Assembly (NCBI GenBank): GCA_017353825.1
Contig: JAFMSC010000221.1
Coordinates: 1-7,077 of the forward strand
From: Hyphomicrobiaceae bacterium
Lineage (GTDB): Bacteria; Pseudomonadota; Alphaproteobacteria; Rhizobiales; Hyphomicrobiaceae
Direction of reading: 5' to 3'
DNA length: 7,077 bases
Shown: positions 6,015-7,077 of the stretch, piece after piece
How positions within the stretch are numbered: the first letter of the stretch is position 1
Layout: every line of letters starts with the position of its first letter
Program-made: the position numbers and the translations under genes
Notes under the pieces: model-generated
The model's input: only the letters and a program-made list of their open reading frames with translations
What the model was told of the DNA's origin: nothing
The model's database searches: none

Positions 6015-6139
6015 GGAAGCGCTTCCGCTCACAACTTTACTCCACGTTCGCCGAGCTGTTAGGAAGCGTCAAGAAAAACGCGGGCGCGGTCGGGAGGAGC
6101 CGCGACAGGCCAGAAGCGCCCTAGATCAGGGAGGCCGTC
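6015..6139. promoter_or_regulatory. Divergent upstream region of acyl-CoA dehydrogenase and nitronate monooxygenase
   Basis: These 125 bp must hold start signals for both genes. On the minus strand TTGACG (6067-6072), preceded by C as in the alphaproteobacterial CTTGAC pattern, is a good -35. At 17 bp it is followed only by a poor -10 (GAACGT, 6044-6049), which would give a leader of about 25 nt to the ATG at 6014. A perfect 12-bp palindrome GGAAGCGCTTCC (6015-6026) directly abuts that ATG, and GGAAGCG recurs at 6062-6068. For the plus-strand gene I see a clear ribosome-binding site, AGGGAGG (6128-6134), but no clear promoter. Confidence 0.35.
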
Positions 6140-7077
6140 ATGTGGCCGGACCGCCGACTGTTGGATCTCCTGGGCATCGAGGTGCCGATCATCCAGGCGC
6201 CGATGGCCGGCGCCAACGCCTCCGCCATGGCGATCGCGGTCAGCGAGGCCGGCGGACTGGGCTCGCTGCCGTGCGCCATGCTCAATGCCGCCAAGGTACG
6301 GGCCGAGATCGGCGTCATCCGCCAGCGCACGAGGAGGCCGATCAACGTCAACTTCTTCTGCCATACGCCGCCGAACCCTGACCCGCAGCGCGAATCCGCT
6401 TGGCGGGCCCGCCTCAACGCCTACTACGCCGAGCTGGGCCTCGCTGCCGATGCCGCTGCGCCGGCGGTGGCGCGCGCGCGGTTTGATGCTGCCACCTGCG
6501 AAATCCTGGAGGACCTGAAGCCCGAGGTGGTGAGCTTCCATTTCGGGCTCCCCGCCCCCGCGCTGCTGGCGCGCGTGAAGGCCGCCGGCTGCCGCGTCCT
6601 CAGCTCCGCCACCACCGTCGAGGAAGGGCGCTGGCTGCAAGAGCGGGGTTGCGATGGGATCATTGCGCAAGGCTACGAGGCTGGCGGTCATCGCGGCATG
6701 TTCCTGACGCGCGACATCGCCACCCAGGCGGGGATCCTCGCACTGCTTCCGCAGGTGGTCGATGCGGTGAAGGTGCCGGTGATCGCCGCGGGCGGCATCG
6801 CCGACGGGCGCGGCATCGCGGCTGCCTTCGCCCTCGGCGCATCGGGCGTGCAGGTCGGCACGGCCTACCTGTTCACGCCGGAGGCCACCATCACTGACCT
6901 GCACCGCGCTGCCTTGCGCGGCGCGCGCGAGGATGGCACCGCGCTCACCAACCTGTTCAGCGGCCGGCCGGCGCGCGCCCTCGTCAACCGCCTGATGTGC
7001 GAGGTGGGGCCCATCTCTGAGCTGGCGCCGGCTTTCCCAACCGCCGGCGGCGCGCTTGGGCCGCTGAAGGCCAAGGC
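6140..7077 (+). CDS. Nitronate monooxygenase (2-nitropropane dioxygenase family), 3' end cut by the window edge
   Basis: FMN-dependent TIM-barrel enzyme expected to oxidise alkyl nitronates such as propionate-3-nitronate, a detoxification role in the cytosol. I translated 312 complete codons from the ATG at 6140, with no stop before the right edge; usual family length is about 320-370 aa, so most of the protein is here. Motifs in order: VPIIQAPMAG (15-24) in the first strand and FMN pocket, GGLGSLPCAML (38-48), PINVNFFCH (67-75), VSFHFGLP (131-138), SSATTVEEG (155-163), GYEAGGHRG (178-186) with H184 as the likely catalytic base, VIAAGGIADGRGIAAAFAL (214-232) and GASGVQVGTAYL (233-244) for the FMN phosphate, and LFSGRPARALVNR (272-284). 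The ribosome-binding site AGGGAGG ends 5 nt before the ATG. The related enoyl-ACP reductase FabK is an alternative, but the AGGHRG motif and the FSGRPAR segment favour nitronate monooxygenase. It is divergent from the acyl-CoA dehydrogenase. Confidence 0.9.
   Translation, partial: MWPDRRLLDLLGIEVPIIQAPMAGANASAMAIAVSEAGGLGSLPCAMLNAAKVRAEIGVIRQRTRRPINVNFFCHTPPNPDPQRESAWRARLNAYYAELGLAADAAAPAVARARFDAATCEILEDLKPEVVSFHFGLPAPALLARVKAAGCRVLSSATTVEEGRWLQERGCDGIIAQGYEAGGHRGMFLTRDIATQAGILALLPQVVDAVKVPVIAAGGIADGRGIAAAFALGASGVQVGTAYLFTPEATITDLHRAALRGAREDGTALTNLFSGRPARALVNRLMCEVGPISELAPAFPTAGGALGPLKAK

Noticed and set aside
1..7077. Defence system, CRISPR array, insertion sequence or prophage
   Set aside because: Every sizeable gene is assigned to a housekeeping or metabolic family. 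No transposase, integrase, regularly spaced repeats, terminal inverted repeats or target duplications were seen.

Overview
The window is GC-rich bacterial chromosome. The RpoD N-terminus and the DnaG and YqeY-type proteins all look alphaproteobacterial. The best lineage clue is DnaG, whose N-terminal zinc site is degenerate in the way I recall from Bradyrhizobium/Methylobacterium-type Hyphomicrobiales. Genus cannot be resolved from this sequence alone.

Layout. The minus strand, read right to left, carries: an isobutyryl-CoA dehydrogenase-like acyl-CoA dehydrogenase (6014-4866); a gene-free gap of about 410 bp; an amidohydrolase-2 family TIM-barrel hydrolase (4453-3569); a GatB/YqeY-domain protein (3503-3057); DNA primase dnaG (2867-930); a gap of about 395 bp; and the N-terminal 178 codons of the primary sigma factor rpoD (534-1, running off the left edge). 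On the plus strand a nitronate monooxygenase-type flavoprotein starts at 6140 and runs off the right edge. It is divergent from the acyl-CoA dehydrogenase across a 125-bp shared upstream region.

How the genes fit together. The left half is the alphaproteobacterial form of the macromolecular synthesis locus (yqeY-dnaG-rpoD), which joins replication priming and housekeeping transcription. The rpsU gene that heads this operon in gammaproteobacteria is absent. The right half is catabolic: the dehydrogenase fits valine/branched-chain acyl-CoA oxidation, the amidohydrolase has the full metal-site signature of the ACMSD/amidohydrolase-2 family, and the flavoprotein is likely to detoxify nitronates. 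A shared pathway for these three is only a possibility.

I found no mobile element, CRISPR array, RNA gene or recognisably new system. The points worth a second look are the primase zinc site with only one of four ligands left, an inverted repeat and a DnaA-box-like 9-mer just upstream of dnaG, and a strong hairpin in the long dnaG-rpoD spacer.
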